64,000 bases of DNA from Diphasiastrum complanatum (taxonomy: Eukaryota > Streptophyta > Lycopodiopsida > Lycopodiales > Lycopodiaceae): contig CM055108.1 in the NCBI GenBank assembly GCA_029204225.1, positions 19,536,279 to 19,600,278 of the forward strand, given 5' to 3'. This document shows positions 1 through 10,729 of the stretch, one piece after another (the first letter of the stretch is position 1; every line of letters starts with the position of its first letter). The notes under the pieces were generated by a model that saw nothing but the letters and a program-made list of their open reading frames with translations, did not search any database and had not been told where the DNA came from. A program made the translations under genes and the position numbers.

Positions 1-812
1 TGAGTGAGTTGTAATTCTCCTAAAGGCTGAGCAAAGCTCCCATTTGGATGAAAGATCCCCTTTTTTGGGTGAACATATTGTAAGCTCCATTGTGAAGAGC
101 ATATTGTAAAGATTGTCATCAATTTTGGCATAAATTTTGGTGTACTTTGTTGAGCATGTAAGTAACTCTCCTTATGTAATTTGATTGGAGCATTTGCTGG
201 AAGGTGTTAACCATTATGCAAGTGTGTTTTCAGGTTCTTAACAGGTTGAGGAACATTCTCATGTGAAGTGATCTTAGATCTACATCTAAACACCAAGATT
301 TGACAAGATAGTGAAGCTAGTCTTGTGATTCACTAAGTGTGCTCATTCATTCACCTCTAAATCTTGTATTTATCACTTGCTGGAGTTTATAAACTTTTAG
401 AAGTGTGGTTTACATGTGGTTTTACAGGTTGAATCAATATCTTAGTGTGTTGATCATATGTTGATCAAGTTTGTTCATTACTAGGTAATCTTGGCATCCT
501 AGTTTTGGGTATTTTCTAAGAATGCAAGTAACTCTTCACACCATAACTTGATTTGGTCACTTGCTGGAAAGTTTGAGAGCTTAAGCAAGAGTGTGTTCAG
601 GTTGGTTTGATTTTGTAATCCATTCTTAGTGTGTGCAAAGTGTTGCATGTGTTTCAATCTTCCTTTCTATGCTTGGAAACCATCTAGGTTCAAGATAGAA
701 GTGTTTTAGGGTCCTAAATCTTCATAGATCTCTTTATCTATCATTTGTTGAGAGAAAAGTGAGTGCTAAGTGCTTTAGGACAGAACCTAAAAGTTGAAGA
801 AACATTAGAATC
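1..812 (+). other. Untranslated leader of the Copia element, with three diverged internal repeats
   Basis: This stretch precedes the Copia start codon and contains neither a tRNA-iMet primer-binding site nor a sequence matching the 3' LTR, so the 5' LTR must lie left of the window and the leader is longer than 812 bp. A core reading roughly 'cttgctgga ... caggtt' recurs at about 158-240, 362-430 and 522-605. No open reading frame of note is present. Confidence 0.6.
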
Positions 813-3800
813 ATGGCTTCCAATGGTGGGATCATGCTAGAGTCTAGTGAAAGGTTGAGTTCATCAAACTACTCTACTTGGAAAGTGAGGATGGAGTCCT
901 TACTTGAGTTGAATGAACTCATGGACATAGTTGCAGAAATTGAAGAGAGACCTCTCACACTTCAAGAGCAACAAAGGTTTGATAAGAAGGCCAAAAGGGC
1001 TCTTCATATCATTAAAATGAATGTTACAAATGAACTTCTCAAGGAAGTTGGAAAGTGTCAAAGTGCAAGTGAGGCATGGAATGCCTTAAAGAAGCTCTTT
1101 GAATCAAAGTCCACATCTAGGGTATTGACCCTAAGGAGACAAATATTTTCTAGTAGGCAAAGAGAGGGTGAAAGTGCTCATGCATTTATCTTGAGAGTTA
1201 AGTCCCTAAGTGATGATTTAGCATGCATTGATGAGAACATAAAAGATGGTGAAATAGTCCAAGTTATGTTGAATGGTTTGCTAAATGAACATGCTAACCT
1301 TGTGCAAAGTTTTGCCATTCAAAGAGTCTTGCCAAGTGTGGTTGACTTGCAAGAAATCTTATTGGCTGAAGAACATAGGTTGCAATCAAAGCTTGATGGT
1401 GCATCCTTGCAAGGTGGAGGTGAAGAGGCTTTCTTCACAAAAGGCAAATTCAAGGGCAAAGGTAAAGGCAAAGGGAAATGGTCCAAAGGTGGTAACTTTG
1501 ATCATGATGATCACTCTTCCTCTTCCTCTTCTACTAAGAACAATAAGTCAAAGTTCAAGTGCTTTTATTGTGGGATAAAAGGTCATTTTGCAAATGAATG
1601 TTATAAGAAGAAAAGAGAGCAAGGAGAGAGGCAAGGAAATCTTACAATAGATGAGGAAGAACATAACACATGTGAATCACTTGTTATGACTTCAAGTTTG
1701 TTAGCCAACATAGATGATAATGATCCTTGGTGGATTGATAGTGGAGCCTCATCTCACATGACAAGACATAAGGAATACTTTACATCCTTATTGTCTTATG
1801 AGGGAGAAGGTAACATCATCTACACTGCAAATGATGGTCAATGTGACATCAAAGGCATAGGCACTATTCCTATTTCCCTTTCAACAAATAGGAAAGCAAA
1901 TCTTGAAAATGTCTTGTACATTCCTTCAATCACTAAGAATTTGCTTAGTGTAAGTCAAATGATTGACAAAGGACTTGATGTGGAGTTCATTGGAGATGCA
2001 TGTTTGATAAGTAAATGTGTATCCTTGATTGCTCAAGGTAGGAGGCATGGTAAACTTTTCAAGCTTGATGCATGTGTGATCTCTAATCATGAAGGATGTA
2101 TGGCTAGGGAGCAATTGACAAACCAAGAAGTTTGGCACAAGAGGTTGGGCCATCCCAACTTCAAATCTTTGGAGGTAATGGCAAAGAAAGATCTTGTTCT
2201 TGGTCTCCCTAAAAGTCTTGTTGCAAACAATAGTGTTTGTGAACATTGTGCCTTGTCCAAATCTCATAGACTTGCTTATTCTAGATCTACTTCTAGATCT
2301 AAAGAAGCTTTTCAACTTGTGCATTCTGATATTCATTCTTCTAGTACAACTAGCAATGGTGGGGCAAAGATGTATGCAACTTTCATTGATGACTTTAGTA
2401 GGTATACTTGGATCTATCTTCTTAAAAGTAAGGATGAAGTGTTTGCTGCATTTGTCAAGTTCAAGAATGAAATGGAAAACCAATTCAATACAAAGATCAA
2501 ATGCTTAAGATCTGATAATGGACGGGAATACACCTCAAATAGGTTCAAAGACTTTTGTATAGCACATGGGATTAAGAGGGAGATGTCTAGTCCTAGGACT
2601 CCACAACAGAATGGAGTGGCCGAGAGGAAGAATAGAACCCTTTGTGAATGTGCCAAGGCAATGAGACTACATGCTAATCTTGCTAAGTCTTTTTTGGGGG
2701 AAGCTTTAGCATGTGCTAACTATCTATGTAATAGATGGACAAGTGCTTCCTTGGATGGTAAAACTCCTCATGAGGTTCTTTATGGTAGAAGGCCGAGTGT
2801 CAAGCATTGTAGGATCTTTGGATGTACATGTTTTGTCAATATCACACTTGATGATAGAACTAAAGAAGATCCTTCATCAAAGAAGGGTGTGTTTGTTGGC
2901 TATAGTGAAGTAAGCAAGGCTTACAAAGCGTACATTCCTTCTACAAAGAAAGTTGTCATAAGTAGGGATGTCATCTTTCATGAAGAGAATGTTTCCAATG
3001 TTGTTGATGTTGATGTTGATGTGCCTACTAATCATCATGATGTGCAAGATGTCTTGGATGAAGATGGAGATGCCACTCCAAAGCAAACTTCAAGGAAGAC
3101 TCAAAGGCAAAGGGCTAAGCCATCAAGGCTAACCTATGATGAAAAAGGAAAGCAAGTGGTGGACAACTCTAACTTTGCTTTTCTTACCTCTTTTGATGAA
3201 CCAACTTGTGTAGGTGAAGCAATTCAAAAGAAGGAATGGATCCAAGCCATGGATCATGAGCATCAAGCACTCATCAAAAGCAACACATGGAGGTTGGTAA
3301 AGCTTCCAAAGGACAAGAAGGCAATTGGTTGTAAGTGGATCTTCAAGATCAAGACAAATCAAGATGGATCAATCAACAAGTACAAGGCAAGGTTGGTGGC
3401 AAAGGGGTATGCTCAAGAATATGGTATTGACTATGATGAGACCTTTGCACCCGTGGCAAAGATGGTAACTATTCGAATCCTAATCTCTCTTGCAACCCTT
3501 TATGATTGGGATATGTGGCAAATGGATGTTACTAATGCCTTCTTGAATGGTGATCTTGAAGAAGATATTTACATGGAGCAACCCGAGGGCTATGTTTCAC
3601 ATGATGAGCCTAATCATGTGTGCTATCTCCAAAAGAGTTTGTATGGGCTAAAGCAAGCACCAAGGAGTTGGTATGCTAAGCTCAATTCCTTCTTACTTTC
3701 TCAAAACTTTGTTATGAGTGAGTATGATCATTCTCTCTACTTTAGATTGAATGAAAATGATATCACTTTACTTTTGATCTATGTTGATGACATTATCTTA

Positions 3801-4766
3801 AGTGGTGGTAACAATCTAGATATAGATGAAATCAAGATGGCACTCAAAAGAGAGTTTGAAATTCAAGATCTTGGTAAACTTCATTATATCTTAGGAATAG
3901 AGATTATTAGAACTTCTAAATCTACATTCATATGTCAAGAAAAGTATGTTAACTCTATTCTAAAAAGGTTTCATATGGAAGATTGTAAAGTTGTTTCTAC
4001 TCCTATGGAATCAAATGTAAAGCTAACTACAAGAAGTAATGAAAGATCCTTCAAGGACATTACTCTCTATAGAAAGCTAATAGGATCTCTTATATGGTTA
4101 ACCATCACAAGACCTGATCTAAGCTTTGTGGTTGGTAAACTAAGTCAATTTATGCAAGATCCTAGTGAGGCTCATTGGAAGCTAGGAAAGAGAGTACTTA
4201 GATACATCTCGGGATCTAGAGATTTTGGCATCTTGTATGGAGGTACTACACCTAACCTTTGTGGATTTTCAGATTCAGATTTTGCAGGTGATCAAATGGA
4301 TAGGAAGTCAACAAGTGCCTTTGCAATCTATCTTGGAGATGGAGTGGTCTCATGGCTATCAAAGAAACAACCAACTATCTCTCTATCTTCCACCGAAGCC
4401 GAGTACAAGGCATTAACAACATGCACCAAGGAGATTCTTTGGATCAAGAGGATGTTATTGGATCTTCACTTGCTGGAACCAGAGAAGACTCCAATCATAC
4501 TTTGTGATAACCTTTCAGCCCAAAGCTTGGCAAGCAATCCTGTTTTTCATGCAAGGAGCAAGCACATTGAGATTGCTCACCATTTTGTGAGAGATCAAGT
4601 CATTGCCAAAGAGGTGGAGCTTCAACATGTCTCTTCAAAGGAGTGTGTGGCTGATATCTTCACCAAACCATTGGGAAAGGACCTATATTTAATGCATAGA
4701 TCTAATCTTGGAATGTGCTCAAAGACTATGTTGAAACTAGCATCCAATGTTGAAGAGGGAGTGTGA
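813..4766 (+). CDS. Intact Copia gag-pol polyprotein, 1317 aa
   Basis: A single frame encodes the whole Copia polyprotein. An N-terminal gag contains the WKVRMESLLE stretch and a CCHC zinc knuckle (C250, C253, H258, C263). The aspartic protease has DSG at 309-311. The integrase has an HHCC finger (WHKRLGH ... CEHC) and a D506, D568, E604 triad with the canonical 35-residue gap between the last two. The reverse transcriptase carries YVDD (990-993). RNase H shows SDSDFAGD and E1197 in STEAEY, and the protein ends after ADIFTKPL. The length is normal for a Copia polyprotein and no catalytic residue is visibly lost, so it could be autonomous. The ATG at 813 is followed directly by gag sequence. 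The stop codon lies just inside the 3' LTR. Whether it is expressed cannot be seen. Confidence 0.93.
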   Translation: MASNGGIMLESSERLSSSNYSTWKVRMESLLELNELMDIVAEIEERPLTLQEQQRFDKKAKRALHIIKMNVTNELLKEVGKCQSASEAWNALKKLFESKSTSRVLTLRRQIFSSRQREGESAHAFILRVKSLSDDLACIDENIKDGEIVQVMLNGLLNEHANLVQSFAIQRVLPSVVDLQEILLAEEHRLQSKLDGASLQGGGEEAFFTKGKFKGKGKGKGKWSKGGNFDHDDHSSSSSSTKNNKSKFKCFYCGIKGHFANECYKKKREQGERQGNLTIDEEEHNTCESLVMTSSLLANIDDNDPWWIDSGASSHMTRHKEYFTSLLSYEGEGNIIYTANDGQCDIKGIGTIPISLSTNRKANLENVLYIPSITKNLLSVSQMIDKGLDVEFIGDACLISKCVSLIAQGRRHGKLFKLDACVISNHEGCMAREQLTNQEVWHKRLGHPNFKSLEVMAKKDLVLGLPKSLVANNSVCEHCALSKSHRLAYSRSTSRSKEAFQLVHSDIHSSSTTSNGGAKMYATFIDDFSRYTWIYLLKSKDEVFAAFVKFKNEMENQFNTKIKCLRSDNGREYTSNRFKDFCIAHGIKREMSSPRTPQQNGVAERKNRTLCECAKAMRLHANLAKSFLGEALACANYLCNRWTSASLDGKTPHEVLYGRRPSVKHCRIFGCTCFVNITLDDRTKEDPSSKKGVFVGYSEVSKAYKAYIPSTKKVVISRDVIFHEENVSNVVDVDVDVPTNHHDVQDVLDEDGDATPKQTSRKTQRQRAKPSRLTYDEKGKQVVDNSNFAFLTSFDEPTCVGEAIQKKEWIQAMDHEHQALIKSNTWRLVKLPKDKKAIGCKWIFKIKTNQDGSINKYKARLVAKGYAQEYGIDYDETFAPVAKMVTIRILISLATLYDWDMWQMDVTNAFLNGDLEEDIYMEQPEGYVSHDEPNHVCYLQKSLYGLKQAPRSWYAKLNSFLLSQNFVMSEYDHSLYFRLNENDITLLLIYVDDIILSGGNNLDIDEIKMALKREFEIQDLGKLHYILGIEIIRTSKSTFICQEKYVNSILKRFHMEDCKVVSTPMESNVKLTTRSNERSFKDITLYRKLIGSLIWLTITRPDLSFVVGKLSQFMQDPSEAHWKLGKRVLRYISGSRDFGILYGGTTPNLCGFSDSDFAGDQMDRKSTSAFAIYLGDGVVSWLSKKQPTISLSSTEAEYKALTTCTKEILWIKRMLLDLHLLEPEKTPIILCDNLSAQSLASNPVFHARSKHIEIAHHFVRDQVIAKEVELQHVSSKECVADIFTKPLGKDLYLMHRSNLGMCSKTMLKLASNVEEGV
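4752..4761 (+). other. Polypurine tract of the Copia element
   Basis: The purine-rich run GAAGAGGGAG sits directly before the LTR start TGTGAAAA, the expected place for priming plus-strand DNA synthesis. The same tract appears before the related LTRs near 12.1 kb and 41.56 kb. Confidence 0.75.
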
Positions 4767-5416
4767 AAATTGTCAACATTTCCTAGCTAGTTTGAGGCCT
4801 AAATTGGCTAAAATTGTAAATAGTTTTGGTTTTGGAGTTTCACACGTGTGAACCAGGCCACAATGTTTTTATTTACTGTATTTTTTCAGTATGATGAAGT
4901 GTCAAACTTCATACCCTTCAAAATGAGACCATTTTGATGTATTTTGGTCATATAAGCCATTTTTAGCTATTTTTCCTATATAGGGAATATCTAGGGTCAA
5001 GTACCTTCTAGAGAGAGGAGAGAGAGTCATCTTCCTCATCCATAAATAGTAGGGAAGTCGTGGAGAACAGGTTGGAGAAACCTTTTGTATGCTTCATTGA
5101 GATCAATAGATCATTGTCATTGTTTCTTCCTCCATTGAGAGCATTGTTGTGTGTATTGTCTTCAAGCTATTGTGTATGATCTTAGGTGCTTTCCAAAAGT
5201 GATAGGCTGATGTATTATGGACTGTATAATGCTATTTTGGGCCGCACTTGATGTTTATGGAAGTTTCCATTTGTGATAAATGCTTTTTGATCAAGTTCTT
5301 TGCATTCTAGGTAGCATAGAATGTGTTGCCAATTCCTAGCTTATGTAGTTTGGAGTGCAAGCATTCAAGCCAATGATCTTGGAGTTTAGATCCACTTAGG
5401 ATCTGTATTTTTCACA
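4762..5416 (+). repeat. 3' LTR of the Copia element, 655 bp
   Basis: The repeat starts TGTGAAAA after the polypurine tract and ends TTTTTCACA, giving an 8-bp terminal inverted repeat with TG...CA ends. It contains a TATA-like TATATAGG at 4977-4984, probably the element's promoter, and a 14-bp palindrome TTCACACGTGTGAA at 4839-4852. The boundary is inferred from the terminal motifs because the partner LTR is not in the window. Confidence 0.75.
4977..4984 (+). promoter_or_regulatory. Putative TATA box in the Copia LTR
   Basis: TATATAGG lies about 215 bp into the LTR, which is a plausible U3 promoter position. No transcript evidence is available. Confidence 0.4.
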
Positions 5417-6075
5417 GTCTAGGACCAAAGTATACATGCACAACTTGGGCAATGGGACCTAGTAGGAGGGCGCCCTTCTAAAGTGTCCATTCAGTTTCCA
5501 ACTTCCACAAGAAAGGCATTCAAAGAGTCATAGGTTATGGAAGGAGTCTCTTGACTTTCCATAAGGCTATGGAGGCTCTTGGAGATTCTTTAACTCCCCT
5601 AAGCTTCTCTCTCTCTCATTGGATGAGCATGGAACTCCATAGTGCATTGGAGGGGTCCATGGGCCATCTATATGAGGGTAGTAGGGCGTCCATTGGGAGG
5701 GAGAGATCTCTCTTGTTTGCTTTGCTTATGCTCTAATGTTGCTACTAGTGTGTAGAGTGCTTTCTTGTGATAGTATGCTTGAGGTTTGGATTTTGCTTAT
5801 GGTATGGGACATAAGTAGGGTTTGGATCTTGAGTATGCTATGGAGTGTTGTGGTATGTTTGTGATTTGTTTGTGATTTGTTTATGGTTAGCAAGGGGGTG
5901 CTAAATAGGTCTTGCTTGGAGCTTGGATCTAGCTATGGTCTTGCAGGTCCTTACTTGCAGGTGGAGACATCCTAGCTTGGAGTTGGGGAGCATCTTGAAA
6001 CTTGCAGGTTGCTTGGAGGACATTTGGAGGCTCTACCTTGGATTTGGAAGACTTCTTCACCTCTACTTGTAAAAG

Positions 6076-6087
6076 TGGTATCAGAGC
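6076..6087 (+). other. LTR retrotransposon primer-binding site (tRNA-iMet type)
   Basis: TGGTATCAGAGC is the standard plant retroelement primer site complementary to the 3' end of initiator tRNA-Met. It lies about 1 kb upstream of a gag remnant on the same strand. Confidence 0.8.
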
Positions 6088-7126
6088 TAGACAAAGGATT
6101 GTAACCTTTCTAACCTTCTTCAAGTTCTATTAAAATCACCAACTAAATTTCTTTTTGGGGAAGATTATTGGCTTTTCTAGTTGTAGGAAGCTTGTAGTTG
6201 AAGTACCCAATGAATCTAGTTCTCTTTGGAAGAGAGTAGTGATGCTTATAGAATTGTTTAGGGGCTAATTTTTTATCATGTTAGAGAAGTTTTAAAGTGG
6301 GCTTTGGATTTTTAAAAGTTATGAAAATAGATTTGGGGGATGGTTAGAGGAAGTCTTCCTCTACATACACAAACTTTTTTTTGCAAAAAGATTGACTCTA
6401 GCTATGTGTTTTGATCAAAACTAGTGTTTTTTTTTTTTTTTTTTGCATAAATGAAGTGTTTGAAGTTCTGTTTTTCAGACCTATAAATCTGAAAATCAGA
6501 TCTGAAAAGTAAAGTTTTCATCCAAACTTCATTATTTACACCTTTCTATCTCCTAGTTTCATGAAGATGACAATGTAGGAAGGGAATGGTAGTGTAACTT
6601 TGTGCATAAAACAAGTTTTGAAAATCTATTTTTTGTCATTATGAAGTTCTGATTTTCAGACCTGTTAATCTGAAAATCAGATCTGAAAATTGAAGTTTTC
6701 ATAAAGCTTCATTAGTTATCCATTTCTATACACTAGTTTCATGGATTTGAAAATCTAGAATAGTGAGAAATGTGAAAACTTTGGTTGCTTTTGAAATGAC
6801 AAATGGAATTGGATTTGGAATGAGAATTTTATGTAAACATTAGCTTGGATTAGTTAATTGAAGTTTACATAAAAATTTGGTTTTCATTTTTGCTTTTGAT
6901 TAAGGCAAATGTAGTTTGTTGTTGTTTTCCTCTTAAGCTTGGATTGAGCTTGCAAATAGTAGGCTTGGATTGAGTTTACAAACAATAAGATTGCATGAAC
7001 AGAAGTAAATGCTTTTTATATGCTATGGATGTAACAATTGAAGCATTTCTATCATTCTAATTTGAGCATTAGTTGTTGTATTTGCATAATAAGAAAACAC
7101 ACAAGCAACCCCAATGAATTAAACCA

Positions 7127-7690
7127 ATGAAAACCCAACATTTGATCTATCCATCCAATGTGGCACAAGCTCTTGAACTTTTATACCAACAAATTCAAGC
7201 CACTAATAAGTAGCTTCTTGAAACTAATCAAAGAAACCAAGACTTAGAGTCTAGGTTAGCCAATCAGAAGAAGCATGTAGTTCCACCTCCCTTAAAAGTG
7301 TTTAAGGGGGAGAAGAAATATAGGAACTTACAAATGGTAAGTTCTTGGCTAAATGTTTAGAACAAATACTTTGCCATGAAGCAATTTCCTAAATCTGAAA
7401 AGTTATCCACTGTCACCATGTTCTTTGAAGGAAGAGCCTTAGTTTGGTGGGATGACTTAGTTGCAAAGGGCAATCAACCTTGTACATGGGATGAATTTTG
7501 CAAGCTTTTTAGGGATTATTTTTTACCACTTTTAGATGACTATGAACAGTTCCAAAAGTTGAGTCATCTAACCATGAATAAAGGTTTGGAACAATTTATT
7601 CAAGATTTTCATGAGTACCTGAATCCACTTTATAGTGACATTCCGTCTAAGGTACTGATGTCTTATATTCGAGAAATTACTAAGAAGTAA
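7127..7690 (+). pseudogene. Ty3/Gypsy gag (retrotrans_gag) remnant with two in-frame TAG codons
   Basis: Reading from ATG at 7127, one frame continues to 7690 but is broken by TAG at 7211 and TAG at 7358. The downstream part (from 7376) contains the retrotrans_gag signature: FFEGRALVWWDDL, then a WDEFCKLFRDYFLP stretch and LEQFIQDFHEYLNPL. This capsid core packages element RNA in active members. The zinc knuckle and all of pol are missing. The two TAGs could each come from a single change in a CAG or AAG codon. Confidence 0.75.
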
Positions 7691-10281
7691 AAGATTAATT
7701 AAGAAAGCGAGAAATAGATTTGAGGGCCTCTGATTTTGTAAACAATGAGATACCACATTGGGATCTAGATTAAACCTCAAAATTTTTCAAAATACCCCAC
7801 ATTTGATCAAACGGTTTTATTTTTCTCATATCGCGACTAGGTACTAAAATAGACCATTGATCATCAGATTTTTACAGTCCTAGAATTTCCTTTCCAAAAT
7901 TACTGATGTCTCATACCATCAGCTTTTCCTTCAAGAAAATCCTTAACCACCTCATCTGATATTCTAGCGATCTACTGATCATCTAGCTGTCCTCTAATCC
8001 ATATGGAATATTATCTCTTGCTCCCAACACTGGAGAATCCATTTATTTGGATGACTTGCATGTCTATCAAATGGATACCACAATCCACACCTGAACTTGT
8101 GATCTAAACAAAAGAATTAACATGGTTCAATATTACATTCTGATCCTTTCTGATTAATGATAAACTTCAAATCCCTTACTGATGTATCAAATCTAGGGAC
8201 AAGCTTCTGTCAACTAATAGATCCAATGTAATCCATGTATCAAATTCTACTTCTAACATCACAATTGACATCCAAAACTGCGGATAACTCAATAATAAAA
8301 AGATATATGTTATGAATTCAACTAAATGAATTCTATCCATGAAATTAATAACCGGTATCAAGCAATTATTTACTGGGATTTACCCAAAACCTAACTGCAA
8401 AATACATTTCTCGATCACACTTACTACCTTTGATGTCTACTCTTCTTCCCTCCTCAAGAGTTTTCAGTTTCTTGAAAATCTATTCCAACTAAGGTACTAA
8501 GAAGACGTAACGACATTAGTAAATGTTTAAAATTGATTACTGTAGGAAAAAAGTCTGAAACAATTTCATTTCTATCATATTCCTAGGCTGAATAACAGAT
8601 ACATAAGTATCCATTTACTAGTATGTGAAACAATACTAGTTTGATCTTTTGAATATAATTCACCATAGGATTTTACTGGAAATGAAATCAGTTATGTACT
8701 TCCTATTATTACAATTTTTTCAATAAAATTGGACTGTTCTCCCTTTTCACTTACTGGCTTAAGAATTACTTCGTTAAAGTTATCTATAATTAATGGGAAA
8801 TAAGATTTGGATTCGGGTACTTTCTACACTGTATTCACTCCAAATAATATTGTTGAATAAAGAATTACCTCCAAATACTATGAATTTTCCACCATTAATT
8901 ATTTAACAAATATCTCAAAAGCTTTGGTTTGTTCAATTTTAATGACCAAAATCATCAAAACCACAATAACCAACTTATCGGTATTCCACCGAGTTGAAAA
9001 GGAGAAGACCAAAAAAACACAATTTAATCCCATTTACTGGGAGTACCCACTCCAGAGTTAATTGGTCTAAATAGCATCGTACCAAGGAATCAGATTCCTA
9101 GACCGGGTATATGCCTGAAAACTGTACCACTCCCTTCAATCCGTCAAGATCGGCTTCGAAAAATTCCCACCGAAAATCGATTAATACTGCTTGACCACGA
9201 ATAATGGTACTCAAGTTCCATAAAATCCGGACTTATTTTGCTAAAAGCCGAATGCCAAGTTGATAAGAGCGAATGACAAGTAAATTGTCCATGGAGAAAG
9301 AAAATCCAATTTTCTTCTAAACATAATCGGGAAACAATATACAAAAACCAAGGTTACACTTCGACAAACGAGCACCAAGAAACCTAAGCTCCTCTAACAA
9401 GGTGCTAGTAACTTAAAATTTTCAAGTTAATTTCGAGAATCAACCTTTTAAGTTACTACTGTCAAACCAAATCGACCCTTAGATAATTGTCATGCAACAA
9501 TCCATGCAATTACAGAATTGCCGATTGCTCTCATGCTCCAACTCAACCTTACATAAAAAATAAAGTTTTCTAAGAAAAACATAAAAAGCCCTAATAGGGT
9601 TTCCACAAATGAATCTGGCGGCTAGAGTCGTGATGTTTGCTCAGCCTCCTCCCACAGCAACCACGAGATGGCTCTCACGGGATGGCTCTTGGGTTCTTCC
9701 TTCCCACAGTCGCTACGGCTGCAACAGCTAATCGAGCCTCCATTGCTGTCAAGCAGAGTTGTCTCAGAAGTTGCAAAGAATTTGCCAACGCTCCTCACAG
9801 CCTCATCCACCTCAACTGCCACACAGGCAACATCATGCAGCAGCTTAGGTTAACAGGCAGGGGCGCAATTCAACGCATCTCCTGAAGCAACCAACAACAA
9901 ATCAGAAGGGATCAATTCCAATCAGCGGCATCGACCCTCAAAACTAATGGCATCAACGCTCCAGCAAGAGAGAAGCTAATCGATCTCAGAATCATGGCTT
10001 CTACAGATGCTACAACCATCAAACCGGATTGTTGCTCGCTCCTCATCTTCATGAAATTACAAATAGATTCACACAAATTCAGAGCATCTTTAAACAAAAT
10101 CCATGTAAAAGTGCACCCTACCATAGTTTTGAAAAGTGCACCCTACCTATTAGTGAATCCAATTCCAAAATTCCCTTGAGAAAATAGCACTCCAACCGGG
10201 ATGTGAATCCAAGCGCTTCTAAGTTCCAACTTGATGTAAAACTAGTCTCCATCCCTATCTAAGACTGCATCTTAGCCGGGG
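7691..10281. other. No gene recognised; AT-rich, probably interior of a minus-strand retroelement
   Basis: No frame longer than about 80 codons with a recognisable motif is present on either strand. A minus-strand primer-binding site lies at 10282-10293, so this stretch would be the leader or interior of that element, but I see no gag or pol motif in it. Confidence 0.4.
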
Positions 10282-10293
10282 GCTCTGATACCA
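10282..10293 (-). other. Minus-strand tRNA-iMet primer-binding site next to an LTR end
   Basis: The plus strand reads GCTCTGATACCA, the complement of TGGTATCAGAGC. On the minus strand it directly follows an LTR-like end ...TCATGACA, so a 5' LTR of a minus-strand element should lie at about 10295 and above. Confidence 0.65.
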
Positions 10294-10382
10294 ATGTCAT
10301 GACCCTAAAGGATTGCCCCTAAGATGAGGATAGGAGAACACAATAAGAGAGACAATGGAGCCAAACCGCCCAACCAATCCTA

Positions 10383-10651
10383 GACCTCTCGACGTTTTTC
10401 CAAAAAAACATAAAATTCCTTTTGCCAATAATGGGTTTTTGATATCTATTAAAATTGGTGTACAATGTCAAAATGATTAGTCTCTCTTGGAATCGGTTGT
10501 GATATTGTACCTCTATGAGATATAGAATAACTAGAAGAATCATTTTAGATAATTGGAATTAGATCAAGAAGCAACAAATCTTATTGGAGGAAGAATTGGT
10601 GGGGTGGGGCATTAATAATTCCAGAGAGAAATTATTGTACAAAAAGGATAT
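10383..10651 (+). repeat. Copia leader segment, direct repeat of 18296-18571
   Basis: The two segments share almost all bases apart from small indels, including the run from 'cctctcgacg' through 'aaaggatata'. In the 18-kb copy it leads into a Copia gag; here it leads straight into the integrase-RT linker region, so this copy has lost gag, protease and the integrase core. Confidence 0.8.
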
Positions 10652-10729
10652 ATAAGGAAGATCTCATTGGTGAGTTTATTGAGGTTTGTTATGGACTTAA
10701 GAGGGCTGGATTTATTAGGTTTGATACTC

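Larger units (their letters stand above)
813..5416 (+). mobile_element. Ty1/Copia LTR retrotransposon, coding region plus 3' LTR (5' LTR outside the window)
   Basis: The element has an uninterrupted gag-pol frame (813-4766), a purine-rich tract at 4752-4761 and then a 3' LTR at 4762-5416. Domain order gag, protease, integrase, RT, RNase H is that of Ty1/Copia. Diverged relatives occur at 10.7-12.1 kb, 18.6-19.2 kb and, inverted, at 41.1-43.1 kb. The intact frame indicates a young insertion, but LTR divergence cannot be measured because the 5' LTR is absent. Confidence 0.9.
5417..7690 (+). mobile_element. Decayed Ty3/Gypsy-type element: LTR-like start, primer-binding site, leader and gag remnant
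   Basis: A tRNA-iMet primer-binding site at 6076-6087 is followed by an AT-rich leader with two hairpin-bearing repeats and then a gag pseudogene (7127-7690). The part upstream of the primer site should be the 5' LTR, but I could not fix its left end. No protease, RT or integrase follows on this strand, so the element is truncated soon after the gag core. Confidence 0.55.

Noticed and set aside
1926-2483. 185-codon minus-strand frame inside the Copia element
   Set aside because: It is antisense to the integrase coding region and has no recognisable motif; a shadow of the real frame.
7691-10281. Possible host gene between two retroelement starts
   Set aside because: Frames are short and carry no motif or consistent splice pattern, so no gene can be supported.
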